A stretch of DNA of 64,000 nucleotides from Shewanella schlegeliana. GTDB taxonomy: Bacteria; Pseudomonadota; Gammaproteobacteria; Enterobacterales; Shewanellaceae. Position 1 is the first letter of the stretch; the number at the start of each line of letters is the position of its first letter. A program made the translations under genes and the position numbers. This document shows, in pieces, positions 1 through 8,403 of the stretch. The notes beneath the pieces were generated by a model. That model had not been told where the DNA came from, did no database searches, and was given only the letters and a program-made list of their open reading frames with translations. Location: contig NZ_JAESVD010000013.1 in assembly GCF_016765635.1 (NCBI RefSeq), positions 90,033 to 154,032 of the forward strand, in the 5' to 3' direction.

Positions 1-1
1 A

Positions 2-433
2 CTAAAATCCAATTATATCGATACGGGTAAAATCCAATATCTAACCCGCGACTTTCCGCTGAACTTTCACCCTAAGGCTAAAGGTGCAGCCATAGCAGCA
101 AACTGCAGTTTGCAACAGAATGCATACTGGCCGATGCGAGACACTCTATTTAAAAATATGCAGCAACTAGATGATGAGCTTTACCAACAAACCGCCAGCA
201 ATCTCTCGTTAGATATCACCAAATTTAACGCTTGTCTTGCAGATGAACAGATGCTCAATAAGGTGCAGCAAGATGTTGCCTATGGCTCCTCTCTAGGAAT
301 TAGAGGAACACCAAGCTTTGTAATTGGCCGAGTCGAGAACGGTCAATTAATCTCACCTAAACTGGTTGTTGGAGCCCAGAATTATCAAACTTTCGCGCTA
401 TTACTCGATGAACTACTCGCCCCCCCCCAGTAA
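2..433 (+). CDS. DsbA-family thiol oxidoreductase, 3' part only
   Basis: The reading frame is open from the first bases of the window to a TAA at 431-433, so the gene starts upstream and the N-terminal CxxC region is not visible. The visible part reads as the helical insert and C-terminal half of a DsbA/ScsC-like thioredoxin fold. A GTPSFVIG stretch carries the cis-proline (TP) typical of the family, preceded by a Gly-Ile-Arg turn. Periplasmic proteins of this type form or isomerise disulfides. A run of ten C bases lies just before the stop codon. The family call is good; the exact subfamily cannot be decided without the active-site motif. Confidence 0.8.
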   Translation, partial: LKSNYIDTGKIQYLTRDFPLNFHPKAKGAAIAANCSLQQNAYWPMRDTLFKNMQQLDDELYQQTASNLSLDITKFNACLADEQMLNKVQQDVAYGSSLGIRGTPSFVIGRVENGQLISPKLVVGAQNYQTFALLLDELLAPPQ

Positions 434-516
434 AGTGGCTAACAAAAAGTATCTAGTAAGCGGTAGCTTCCGTAAATATATCGCGAGGCGACACCACTTC
501 CGCTTCTAATTAATGA

Positions 517-548
517 TACCAGTATCGAGCTAGCGCTCCTTACTGGTA
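517..548. other. Nested inverted repeat
   Basis: TACCAGTA (517-524) pairs perfectly with TACTGGTA (541-548), and inside the loop GAGC (527-530) pairs with GCTC (535-538). No T-run follows on either strand, so a classical terminator is not supported, although it could end the oxidoreductase transcript. Confidence 0.4.
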
Positions 549-793
549 ATGGCTTCTTACTAATAATAGTTCCTTACAATCCCCCTCCACTTAAACAGAG
601 GCTGATATACTCCTTTTTAAATACCTATCTTACGGCAACCAACCCCGCCCTTACTTACTCTAAATAACAAGTAAATTAAGTGTATTAACGACTTACACTG
701 ATAAAATCCTAGGCACTAATTCATCGTGATTTTTCGTTAGTAAAAACGCATTCTCAACCCTGTTCTATGAATTCAGAAGATAACTGCACCAGG

Positions 794-809
794 TGTAACA
801 GGCGTTACA
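794..809. promoter_or_regulatory. Palindromic operator-like site
   Basis: TGTAAC-AGGC-GTTACA is a perfect 6+4+6 palindrome in the long non-coding stretch before the exported repeat protein. Its form suits a dimeric repressor or activator. No regulator is identified. Confidence 0.3.
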
Positions 810-1078
810 ACCACATGTTGAACACTGCTTTAAAAATAAACTTTTAATAAACAACAGATTATAAATACAGTTAATTACTTCTGTTTCACCCCTGAAACAT
901 CACCTTCCATTATCAGCACCAGCAAAAACACATTACTTAATATATTCAAACACTTAAATCAATGGCTTAGGGTTTGCTTACTCTCTAAGCATAAGTTTGA
1001 ATTTGACCTCTCTGAACCCAATTGCTAGCGATCTTCTCAGTCAGGTAATCAGTCTTATCGGCAAACCGCCGACAGTGA

Positions 1079-1096
1079 CGTGACCATGATGTCACG
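1079..1096. promoter_or_regulatory. Inverted repeat upstream of the exported repeat protein
   Basis: CGTGAC (1079-1084) and GTCACG (1091-1096) form a perfect 6-bp inverted repeat with a 6-base spacer, just upstream of a possible -35 element (TTGACA at 1104-1109). The position suits a transcription-factor site; the factor is unknown. Confidence 0.3.
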
Positions 1097-1103
1097 CCAA
1101 ATT

Positions 1104-1136
1104 TTGACACTCTCCAAGTAAGTATCATATTGGAGA
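1104..1136 (+). promoter_or_regulatory. Possible promoter overlapping a hairpin
   Basis: TTGACA at 1104-1109 and CATATT at 1126-1131 are spaced 16 bp apart and could be a sigma-70 promoter for the gene at 1194. The same bases hold a perfect 7-bp hairpin (TCTCCAA 1111-1117, TTGGAGA 1130-1136). The -10 match is weak. Confidence 0.3.
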
Positions 1137-1193
1137 AATTGACAAAAACTAAGCACGTTTTATCCATATTCACTTATTAAGATGGTAAATATT

Positions 1194-3539
1194 ATGAAAC
1201 GAATCAAATGCAAAAAGCTTATTCGCGCGCTAGGTATTGCGCTTATAAGCTCGACCACCCTCTATGGTGTGACGAGCCTGTCAACCGCAGATGCTGGAGC
1301 CTATGACTGGCTAGGCATGAGCGAAGACCCAACTAAATTCTGTATGGCTGATGCCTACCTGATGAAAGCAGGTAACAAGCTTGCTCAGGGCTCACTCAAC
1401 TGTACTGCGAATGACGTTGAAATCACTAAAGTCACTCCTACCGACCCTAACGCCGAGTGTAACTTAGGTGACGTGTTCACCTTCAATGCCGATGTGACAG
1501 TACGAACTAATGCGAATGAGCGTTGGGATACCACTTTCTATCTACCTTTGACCGAGCAAAGTCCTCAAGTTGTACAAGGTGCCGGGCTTCGTAACTGTAG
1601 TATGATTTTACCGATCCCAGGTGATAGCGGTGAGACGGCAGATGTCCAACTAGATGGCGACCAATGTGGTGATATCACCAAAGCCTTAGGCCCTGATGAA
1701 TATGTGCTCACCAACGAGCCCATCACCATGTTATGTGCCGATGCTGATGGTAATAATCAGGCAGACTTTACCTACTGTGCGGCTTGGGATAACATCGACA
1801 GAGATAATTGTACCTATGGAGAAGACCCTTATGCAGGTCAAATCCCCAACAACAAATCAAAATGTAACTGTGACACCTTTAATATCGATGTCTTTATTAA
1901 GCCGACCCCACCTGTAATCACCAAAACACTCACGAGTGTCTCAACCCGTAGTGAGCCTGGTGGCACCTTTAGCTATACCGTTAGCTTTACTAACCCTAAT
2001 GCCCAAACCTCACTGTTTATCACATCATTAACTGATGAGATTGATATCGGTGGCGAAGGTACTTTCGATACTTCAATTAATCTTTGGGGTCCAACTGTCA
2101 CACCCGATCCAGACGTTGATGGGCTGTATCTAAAAGCTACTAACTGTTCAATGCCAGCTAACGGTGGTGAAATTTTACCGAGTGCCACATACAGTTGTGC
2201 CTTCACGGTACATATAGTCGACAGAGACTTGCCGAATGACCAAAGTCCACAGTTCTACGATGACCTCGTTAAACTTGCACTGATCGATAAGAACGGTGAT
2301 GCCGTTGTTAATGGCGATAGCTGCTCAGCGATTAATAGCGTTGCTGGCGATCATTGTAGTAATGAAGTCAGAGTGCAGATCACCAACCTACCACCAGCAA
2401 TAACCGTGACTAAGACGGCTAACCCAACCGAGGTTTTAGAACCTGGCGCAAATGTCGAGTTTACCGTTAAAGTACAAAATGATGCTGCATTCTGGGATTC
2501 TCCACTCATATTAACAGTATTAAATGACACTGACTTTGGTGATCTACTGGCCGATGAGTGTACTGGGATCTCTACTAGTATTGCGCTCGGTGGCACTTAT
2601 ACCTGTAAGTTCACCAAATTTATCGGTGGTAATGCAGGCGATCAGCACTCCAATACCGTATCAGCAACCGCTATCGATGATGAGGCAGATAAGGCAACGG
2701 GTAATGACTCTGCCATGGTCGATATCCGTGATGTACCATCGTCAATCACTCTGATTAAGACTGCAAACCCAACTGAGGTGTTAGAAACTGGTGACGATCC
2801 AAATAACTATAGTAACGTTAGCTATAACTTTAAGTTTAAAGTCAACGCTGCAGGTGTGGATGATGTAACCTTCAAGACTCTCACCGATAATAAGTTCGGC
2901 ACTCTAACCGGACAATGTATGGTTAACAGCAAAAATGGTAACCCTATCACTCCTACAGCACTTAACGGCTTTGTATTACAGCCAGGAGATTACGCAAGCT
3001 GTGATATCACCAAAGGGCTACAGGGTAATGCGGGTGATACTCATGTCAATATTGCCACTATTACAGGTGTCGATGAAGACGGTCAGGATGTCGATGCATC
3101 CAACGATGCAACAGTGACCTTTACACCGCAGGCTCCTGATACCGATATGGCATTCGCAACCAGTATGCTAGTAGTGTTAGAGCTAACTAATGCCGGTGTC
3201 GAGAATGTGACCTTAACAGATCTCACAGTGAAGGGTGTTACAGTTGCCCATAATAATACACATCCTCTGTCTGAATTTGTCATTCTCAATGCTGCCAACG
3301 GTGAACATGCAGGTGTATCTTACTCACCTTGTGCCATTGATACGGTACTTGGTTATAACGGTTCAGGTAGTGAACACTATACCTGTGCCTTTACCATAGA
3401 GCTTAAGCCGGGTGTGGAAAACACTGACAATATAAAATTCCTAGCAACGGGTGTTGATGGTATCGTCGCTGTGGTAGAAGATGATGAAGGTACGCAGATT
3501 GTCAATGGCGTAACTGTTGAAGTTAATACTGTTGAGTAA
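1194..3539 (+). CDS. Exported DUF11-like repeat protein
   Basis: A 781-residue protein with a signal peptide: a basic start, a hydrophobic core (about residues 10-25) and a likely cut before residues AGAYDW. ATG at 1194 was preferred over an in-frame ATG at 1182 because AAGATGG sits at a usable ribosome-binding distance only for the second. An N-terminal Cys-rich region is followed by about four tandem beta-sandwich units of DUF11/CARDB type; two share the phrase TKTANPTEVLE or a close variant. Asp- and Thr-rich composition and many paired cysteines fit a secreted or surface protein. No enzyme motif or membrane anchor was seen. It converges on the secreted metalloprotease downstream and shares a terminator with it. 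Confidence 0.75.
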   Translation: MKRIKCKKLIRALGIALISSTTLYGVTSLSTADAGAYDWLGMSEDPTKFCMADAYLMKAGNKLAQGSLNCTANDVEITKVTPTDPNAECNLGDVFTFNADVTVRTNANERWDTTFYLPLTEQSPQVVQGAGLRNCSMILPIPGDSGETADVQLDGDQCGDITKALGPDEYVLTNEPITMLCADADGNNQADFTYCAAWDNIDRDNCTYGEDPYAGQIPNNKSKCNCDTFNIDVFIKPTPPVITKTLTSVSTRSEPGGTFSYTVSFTNPNAQTSLFITSLTDEIDIGGEGTFDTSINLWGPTVTPDPDVDGLYLKATNCSMPANGGEILPSATYSCAFTVHIVDRDLPNDQSPQFYDDLVKLALIDKNGDAVVNGDSCSAINSVAGDHCSNEVRVQITNLPPAITVTKTANPTEVLEPGANVEFTVKVQNDAAFWDSPLILTVLNDTDFGDLLADECTGISTSIALGGTYTCKFTKFIGGNAGDQHSNTVSATAIDDEADKATGNDSAMVDIRDVPSSITLIKTANPTEVLETGDDPNNYSNVSYNFKFKVNAAGVDDVTFKTLTDNKFGTLTGQCMVNSKNGNPITPTALNGFVLQPGDYASCDITKGLQGNAGDTHVNIATITGVDEDGQDVDASNDATVTFTPQAPDTDMAFATSMLVVLELTNAGVENVTLTDLTVKGVTVAHNNTHPLSEFVILNAANGEHAGVSYSPCAIDTVLGYNGSGSEHYTCAFTIELKPGVENTDNIKFLATGVDGIVAVVEDDEGTQIVNGVTVEVNTVE

Positions 3540-3612
3540 ATAACAGGGCTCAACCATTAACTGTACTATTTTGCACAGTACTATGATTAACAGTACATAA
3601 GCTTTAAATGAC

Positions 3613-3644
3613 AAGAGGGCGACGGTAAAAACCGCCGCCCTCTT
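3613..3644. terminator. Bidirectional rho-independent terminator
   Basis: AAGAGGGCG (3613-3621) pairs with CGCCCTCTT (3636-3644), with an inner CGG/CCG stem and an A-rich loop. It lies between the convergent exported repeat protein and the metalloprotease and can serve both. Confidence 0.85.
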
Positions 3645-3694
3645 TATAAATCACTATCTAGGATAGTAAACTTGATAGTAAACCTTGTGACAGG

Positions 3695-6600
3695 TTATTT
3701 CTTACCGTTACCATGGCCGTTACCACCACCGCCAGAACTCGCTAGGCTCAAGCTAACAGAAGCCGTTGCCGTCTTATCACCGTCACTGATGGTGTAACTG
3801 AAGCTATCGCTGCTCTTAAAACTTTTGGCAGGTGAATATATCACTTGCCCATTGCTATTTATCTGTACGCTTCCCTTTGCTCCCTGACTCACTGAAACAA
3901 TCGTCAGTTCATCATTCTCAGCATCCCAGTCATTGGCTAGCACATCGATGACCACAGATGTTTTGGATGACATAGTCACACTATCACTAACCGCCACCGG
4001 CGCGGTATTAACAGCAGCCTTAACCGTATAGCTCAGACTGGTTTTTCCTAAATACTCTGCTTCACTCGCATTCTGAGCATTAAGGCCAATATTAAATGTT
4101 CCAGCTTCTGCCTTGGTATCCGATGTCACGCTAATATTGACAACAGTGCTGGCGCCAGGCGCTAACGTTACTCGTGTAGAACTAGCACTCCAGCCAGTTG
4201 GCACATCGGCAAACAGAGCAAATGCGGCCTCTGAGCACGCCTCACTATCATGACTCGTTACTGTAACGCTATAACTCACCTGAGTCCCTGCTGCAACCTC
4301 CCCCCCTTGAGGGTTTGATGCCACAATCGATGGTGCAGCCAATGTACAAGTTGGCAGCGGCTTTGCCACCGTATAACTTGCGATATCATTGCCACTGTAA
4401 CGATTATCGAGACGGTTTGTCGCGCTCATATCGAAATCATAAGTGCCATCTTGCGCAACTGCCGATGATTCTACATTCAAACTAATATTGCGGCTCTCAC
4501 CAGGCGAGAGACTCACCCCAAGGTTATCTGCACGCCAACCGGCAGGCACATTGGCTGTCACATCAAAGTCGCTACTTGCACAACTGCTGCTATCTTGACT
4601 GGTGATAGTTCCTCGGTAGGTTGCAGCCTCCCCAGGAGCCAGCTCACCACTATTATCGACTGACAAGATAAATCTTGGGCTTGCCATGACGCAGGCCTCG
4701 ATAGGTGAGTCAACAACATAGCTGACTATGCCTGTCTGAGCGTACTCGCTATCGCTACTGTCAACCGCCGTGATGGTGATATCGTAGAAACCATCAGTCG
4801 CAGTATCAGCCGAGGTCACATTTAAGCTCACTGTACTGCTCGCCCCAGGCGCTAAACTAAGACTATTTTGTGTCGCTGCCCAGCCACTCGGCACAACAGC
4901 TGACAGGTTATAATCAGATATCGCACAACCTGTACTGTCATTGTTAGTTACTGTTGCTTTGTAGGTAACTGAAGTCCCCGCCTCAACCCAAGCACTTTCA
5001 TTAGGCTGCAATGACAAACTCGGACTCGCCTTTACGCAGCTTAAACCAGAATAGCTAACACTGACGCTGGCGCCCGAAGCATCGGCCCACTCAGTGGTAA
5101 TCGTTACGCCAGCATCGGGATCGGTATAACTTGTTCCCGCCAACAAGGCTGCATCATCAAAATCATAAATACCACTGTTTGGTGTCATATCGATGAGCAG
5201 GTTACTCTGCATATCATTTTCAGTCGCTAGATGAAATACCACGCCATCGGTAATCCCATTTTTACCCGCAAGAAAATCATCGAAACCTATCGCCTGGCGA
5301 TACTCAATGTAATACCACAGAGGTAAGCCTGTATCGGCATCGGTACCGCGTCGTACCTTAAGTCCCTTAGCATTACCAGCTGGCAAAGTTTCATAGGGCT
5401 CAAGCAAGTAGCTACCATCATTTTCAGCAGTAACAACTCCTCCAGCAGCAGGCGTTATCCAACCAAGCTGCTGTTTGCTAAACGCATTAAAATGCCCTGT
5501 TACTCCAGATTTACCCATGATATCCATGGTATCGCCATATTCAAATGACATACAACGGCCTGTTAATACCCCTTCTGAGCAGTCATAATCTTTCGCATGG
5601 TGTAAGCCAAAATTATGCCCTAGTTCATGACCAACGGTACGCAATGTCATTGAACCGTTGATAAAGGCACGAGAAGGACTTCCGCCGATAGTCCCCTGAC
5701 CAGTCCAGCCACAATCTGAATTTTCAGGATAGATGTATACCCAGCGGTCATATTCTGATACATCCACTCCACTAGCGATAACGGCTTGACGACCATAATT
5801 ATCGATATCGTTGGTTCTACATGTCGCATCGATTGGCAGGGTAAAGTAACCTTGTACAACACCGCTTAACCAAGTTTGACCATAAGATGCTTCCTGGTAG
5901 TAGTCGTTGACAGTCCCAAAGACCATCTCTTGTACTTCTGCTGTTGTCCAAGGCTGACTCGTGTTGTTCTGAAAGTTAACTAAAATAACCAGCGTTCGCT
6001 GCTCACCTATTGTATTAGGCAAGCTAGATGCCGAAGCGCTCATTACATCCGTGGCGGCAAGAAGCTGCAAACTATCGCTGTCATCGTTTAGCACTAACGC
6101 GCTAGATTCTGTTTGCTCAATATCGCTCCCTTTAAACATCCAACCTTTAACTTTAATGTGAGCGCCTGTTTTCAGCTGCTCAAACTTAGATCCTTTAGCA
6201 AGGTGCAAGTCTACCGAGCCATTCTCTGTTATTAACGAGTGACGTAGCTGGCTATGGCTACCATCCTCATAATCGACATATGACTGTTCAAGCTCACCTT
6301 TAAGCTCACGCTTTTGAGTCAGCATAGCCAATACATCTTTTGGCATACCAGCTCTAGCAGACTCAGGTAAAACGGCACGAACAGCAGCTTGAGGATCGGT
6401 TTTAACCAAATCCTTGAGTAATTCCTGACGGGCTTTAGCCTGCGCGATTAATTCTTGTTTAAGCTGTTGCTTATTTGACTTACTCGCTTGACGAAACTCT
6501 GTCATACGACTCGCAAGCTGTAAGGTCTGCTCTTCAACCAGTTGCTTATGAGGGTTGCCTTTCCAGCCCAGTGCGTGACCTTTAGCATGAGCTTGAGTGT

Positions 6601-6778
6601 ACTCATGGCTAGCCGAGCCATTATTGCTTAGGGGGTGAGAATGTCTGGTATCCGTTACAGGTGCGGCAGTAGAAGTTACTGAAAGAGTGAAGGCTGAAAA
6701 AGTCAACAATGTCGTTGCCGATAGCTTCAGAATTGTGGCAGCCGAACGCGATGCCAATTTGACATTTTTGTTATTCAA
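3695..6778 (-). CDS. Secreted zinc metalloprotease with tandem beta-sandwich repeats (gametolysin/M6-like)
   Basis: A 1027-residue exported protease. The start is TTG with AGGGG upstream; residues 1-39 form a signal peptide ending near TSTAAP. An N-terminal propeptide-like segment is followed by the catalytic domain, whose zinc motif HExxHxxGxxH falls at H384, E385, H388, G391 and H394, with a DIMG Met-turn further on. Three tandem units of about 105 residues follow (roughly 575-900), each with a conserved Cys pair and a PxGWxA motif, as in NEW3-type domains. A cadherin/Ig-like domain (VLANDWDAENDELT) and a Gly-rich tail ending GHGNGKK close the protein. Peptidases of this class are usually secreted and degrade protein outside the cell. 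The long leader is described separately. Confidence 0.9.
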   Translation of the reverse strand: MNNKNVKLASRSAATILKLSATTLLTFSAFTLSVTSTAAPVTDTRHSHPLSNNGSASHEYTQAHAKGHALGWKGNPHKQLVEEQTLQLASRMTEFRQASKSNKQQLKQELIAQAKARQELLKDLVKTDPQAAVRAVLPESARAGMPKDVLAMLTQKRELKGELEQSYVDYEDGSHSQLRHSLITENGSVDLHLAKGSKFEQLKTGAHIKVKGWMFKGSDIEQTESSALVLNDDSDSLQLLAATDVMSASASSLPNTIGEQRTLVILVNFQNNTSQPWTTAEVQEMVFGTVNDYYQEASYGQTWLSGVVQGYFTLPIDATCRTNDIDNYGRQAVIASGVDVSEYDRWVYIYPENSDCGWTGQGTIGGSPSRAFINGSMTLRTVGHELGHNFGLHHAKDYDCSEGVLTGRCMSFEYGDTMDIMGKSGVTGHFNAFSKQQLGWITPAAGGVVTAENDGSYLLEPYETLPAGNAKGLKVRRGTDADTGLPLWYYIEYRQAIGFDDFLAGKNGITDGVVFHLATENDMQSNLLIDMTPNSGIYDFDDAALLAGTSYTDPDAGVTITTEWADASGASVSVSYSGLSCVKASPSLSLQPNESAWVEAGTSVTYKATVTNNDSTGCAISDYNLSAVVPSGWAATQNSLSLAPGASSTVSLNVTSADTATDGFYDITITAVDSSDSEYAQTGIVSYVVDSPIEACVMASPRFILSVDNSGELAPGEAATYRGTITSQDSSSCASSDFDVTANVPAGWRADNLGVSLSPGESRNISLNVESSAVAQDGTYDFDMSATNRLDNRYSGNDIASYTVAKPLPTCTLAAPSIVASNPQGGEVAAGTQVSYSVTVTSHDSEACSEAAFALFADVPTGWSASSTRVTLAPGASTVVNISVTSDTKAEAGTFNIGLNAQNASEAEYLGKTSLSYTVKAAVNTAPVAVSDSVTMSSKTSVVIDVLANDWDAENDELTIVSVSQGAKGSVQINSNGQVIYSPAKSFKSSDSFSYTISDGDKTATASVSLSLASSGGGGNGHGNGKK

Positions 6779-6880
6779 ATATCATTACCCCTAAGAGTCG
6801 AACATACTTATTTAAACCTGCCTAACGACAGATTTCTCATTTTGGTATTATCAGTATGAAAATTAATAAATAATCATAAA

Positions 6881-6929
6881 GCAGAGGGGTGAAACCCTTG
6901 CTGGCTCTAGGTTTGACTAGAGAAACCAG
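6881..6929. other. Two adjacent stem-loops in the metalloprotease leader
   Basis: First hairpin: GCA/TGC plus AGGG/CCCT with one bulged base (6881-6901). Second hairpin: CTGG/CCAG and CTCTAG/CTAGAG with a 3-base bulge and a 6-base loop (6901-6929). They abut and lie about 100-150 bases upstream of the protease start on the minus strand. I compared them by eye with the c-di-GMP (GEMM) riboswitch core and found no match. They could be a structured leader or a small RNA. Confidence 0.35.
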
Positions 6930-6970
6930 ACGGCATACTAGCAAAAATGGAGATTAAATTACAAACAGCA

Positions 6971-6991
6971 ATTGATCATTTTTTGATCAAT
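6971..6991. promoter_or_regulatory. Perfect 8-bp inverted repeat
   Basis: ATTGATCA (6971-6978) and TGATCAAT (6984-6991) flank five T bases. The half-sites resemble FNR halves (TTGAT/ATCAA), but the spacing is wrong for an FNR box. It is a possible operator for the leftward metalloprotease gene. Confidence 0.35.
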
Positions 6992-7186
6992 CGTACGTTT
7001 TTTAACCACTCAGCACTCTAAGTAATTGATAAGCGACATTCAGTCAAAAAGGAGTTTTATAGCGACAATATATAAAAGGCTCTACTTAGGCTTTTATAAG
7101 ACTTGATTTTGACAATAGCGATTCAAGTGCCACTACTGTCCAAACCTGTAATATGAGAATTGACTACGGCTCTACCGCTAAAATGA

Positions 7187-7211
7187 AAAAAGCGCCACTT
7201 AGGCGCTTTTT
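7187..7211 (-). terminator. Rho-independent terminator of the comEC-msbA-lpxK-ycaR unit
   Basis: AAAAAGCGCC (7187-7196) pairs with GGCGCTTTTT (7202-7211) around a 5-base loop. Read leftward it ends in a T-run, 15 bases after the ycaR stop. Confidence 0.85.
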
Positions 7212-7225
7212 AATGGTAGTAAAAC

Positions 7226-7399
7226 TTACTCTACTAATGGTTCTGCTTTGTTTTCTAATAGTACTGGAATACCATCATTAATCGGGTAAACCAGCTTATC
7301 TGCTTTACAGATCAGCTGCTGGGCTTCTTTGTTGTATTCAAGCTTGCCTTTACATACAGGGCACGCAACGATTTCGAGTAGTTTTTTATCAAATGCCAT
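7226..7399 (-). CDS. ycaR: YcaR, Trm112-family small zinc-ribbon protein
   Basis: A 57-residue protein read on the minus strand from ATG (7397-7399) to TAA (7226-7228), with AAAGG eight bases upstream. It begins MAFDKKLLEIVACPVCKG and contains the Trm112/UPF0434 pattern: CPxCKG near the start, a second Cys in LICKAD, and a YPIxDGIPVLL stretch. Members of this family are small zinc-binding proteins; E. coli ycaR lies in the msbA-lpxK-ycaQ-ycaR-kdsB region. Here it follows lpxK by 11 bases, so it is co-transcribed; kdsB and ycaQ are absent. Identity is secure, its precise role is not. Confidence 0.93.
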   Translation of the reverse strand: MAFDKKLLEIVACPVCKGKLEYNKEAQQLICKADKLVYPINDGIPVLLENKAEPLVE

Positions 7400-7410
7400 T
7401 TCGAATACCT

Positions 7411-8403
7411 TTACTTATCTGCTACTAACCGATCTATTTTAGCGAGTAGTTGTTGATCAAATGAGGCGGATAGCTTCGCATCTACAGCGAGATACCACCA
7501 GTTATCTTTTGCAAAATCGCGACATTTCACAGCATCTTTTTCTGTCATGGCCAAGATACGACCATTTGCGAGTTCATTTAGCACAGACTCACAGTAAACA
7601 CTGTGGTCGTCAAATGTTTGGGTTTGCTCCAATTGGTAGCCCTGAGCAGATAACGTATCGAAAAAACGCTGTGGATTGCCAATCCCAGCCATCGCAACCA
7701 GCGGCGCGTCCTTACTCGGAGTTTTACTTGCATCATGATGAGTCGATACAGGTAACCATGCGGAGGGATGCAAAGTCATCGGCACCTCTCCTTGCAAAGC
7801 ACTGCCACCATTAACGATGACGTGATCCACGCTTTGCAAGCGCCATGGGCCTTCGCGCAGAGGACCTGCTGGTAACAGCATGCCATTACCGAAACGACGC
7901 TCTCCATCGAGAATAACCAGCTCGATATCTCGGGCTAATTGATAGTGTTGTAGACCATCGTCACTAATGATGATATCAACATCAAAATCTGCTAATAGCT
8001 TATTTGCCGCATCGACCCGCTTAGCACCTACCACCATAGGGACTTGCGTTCGTGACACTATCATTGCAGGCTCATCACCTACAGTATCTGCAGTGTCAGC
8101 AGGCAAAACCGCTCGGACGCCATCAATCTCGACACCATAACCACGGCTAATCACACCAGGCTTTAAACCGTGCTTTCTGAGTAACTCGATAAGATAAATA
8201 ACGGTTGGGGTTTTACCGCTGCCGCCAACGGTAATATTACCGACGATAATTACTGGCACAGGGAGCTTAACCGCTTTTTTAATCCCTAAGCGAAACAGTT
8301 GACGCCTGAAGCTAGTGATTGCCGAAAATAGTAAGGCAAGAGGCCATAACGCAAACCTAAGCGGATGGCTCTGATACCATAATTTATTAACCCAAGACTG
8401 CAT
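7411..8403 (-). CDS. lpxK: Tetraacyldisaccharide 4'-kinase LpxK
   Basis: A 330-residue inner-membrane-associated kinase that phosphorylates the 4' position of the lipid A disaccharide, the sixth step of the Raetz pathway. It shows an N-terminal hydrophobic helix (about residues 15-32), the Walker A stretch GGSGKTP near residues 60-66, and the family stretches ISRGY, GDEPAMI and SDDGLQHY. Its ATG directly abuts the msbA stop codon, so the two are translationally coupled. That order (flippase then kinase) is the conserved gammaproteobacterial arrangement. Length is normal for the family. Confidence 0.97.
   Translation of the reverse strand: MQSWVNKLWYQSHPLRFALWPLALLFSAITSFRRQLFRLGIKKAVKLPVPVIIVGNITVGGSGKTPTVIYLIELLRKHGLKPGVISRGYGVEIDGVRAVLPADTADTVGDEPAMIVSRTQVPMVVGAKRVDAANKLLADFDVDIIISDDGLQHYQLARDIELVILDGERRFGNGMLLPAGPLREGPWRLQSVDHVIVNGGSALQGEVPMTLHPSAWLPVSTHHDASKTPSKDAPLVAMAGIGNPQRFFDTLSAQGYQLEQTQTFDDHSVYCESVLNELANGRILAMTEKDAVKCRDFAKDNWWYLAVDAKLSASFDQQLLAKIDRLVADK

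Larger units (their letters stand above)
434..1193. other. Long intergenic region with several inverted repeats
   Basis: About 760 AT-rich bases separate the oxidoreductase from the DUF11-like protein. I see no convincing gene; the one moderately long leftward frame (985-1173) has no recognisable composition. It holds a nested stem-loop (517-548), a 16-bp operator-like palindrome (794-809), an inverted repeat (1079-1096) and a hairpin just upstream of the next gene (1111-1136). Confidence 0.6.
6779..7186. other. Long leader/intergenic region upstream of the metalloprotease
   Basis: About 400 bases lie between the ycaR terminator and the metalloprotease start. No gene was seen. The region holds two adjacent stem-loops (6881-6929) and a palindrome (6971-6991), which may control the protease gene; both have their own entries. 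Confidence 0.5.

Noticed and set aside
985..1173. Leftward 62-residue frame in the long intergenic region
   Set aside because: No ribosome-binding site, no family features, and it overlaps inverted repeats and a likely promoter of the next gene.
6881..6960. c-di-GMP (GEMM) riboswitch in the metalloprotease leader
   Set aside because: Hairpins are present, but the conserved GEMM core and tetraloop-receptor sequences could not be found on either strand.
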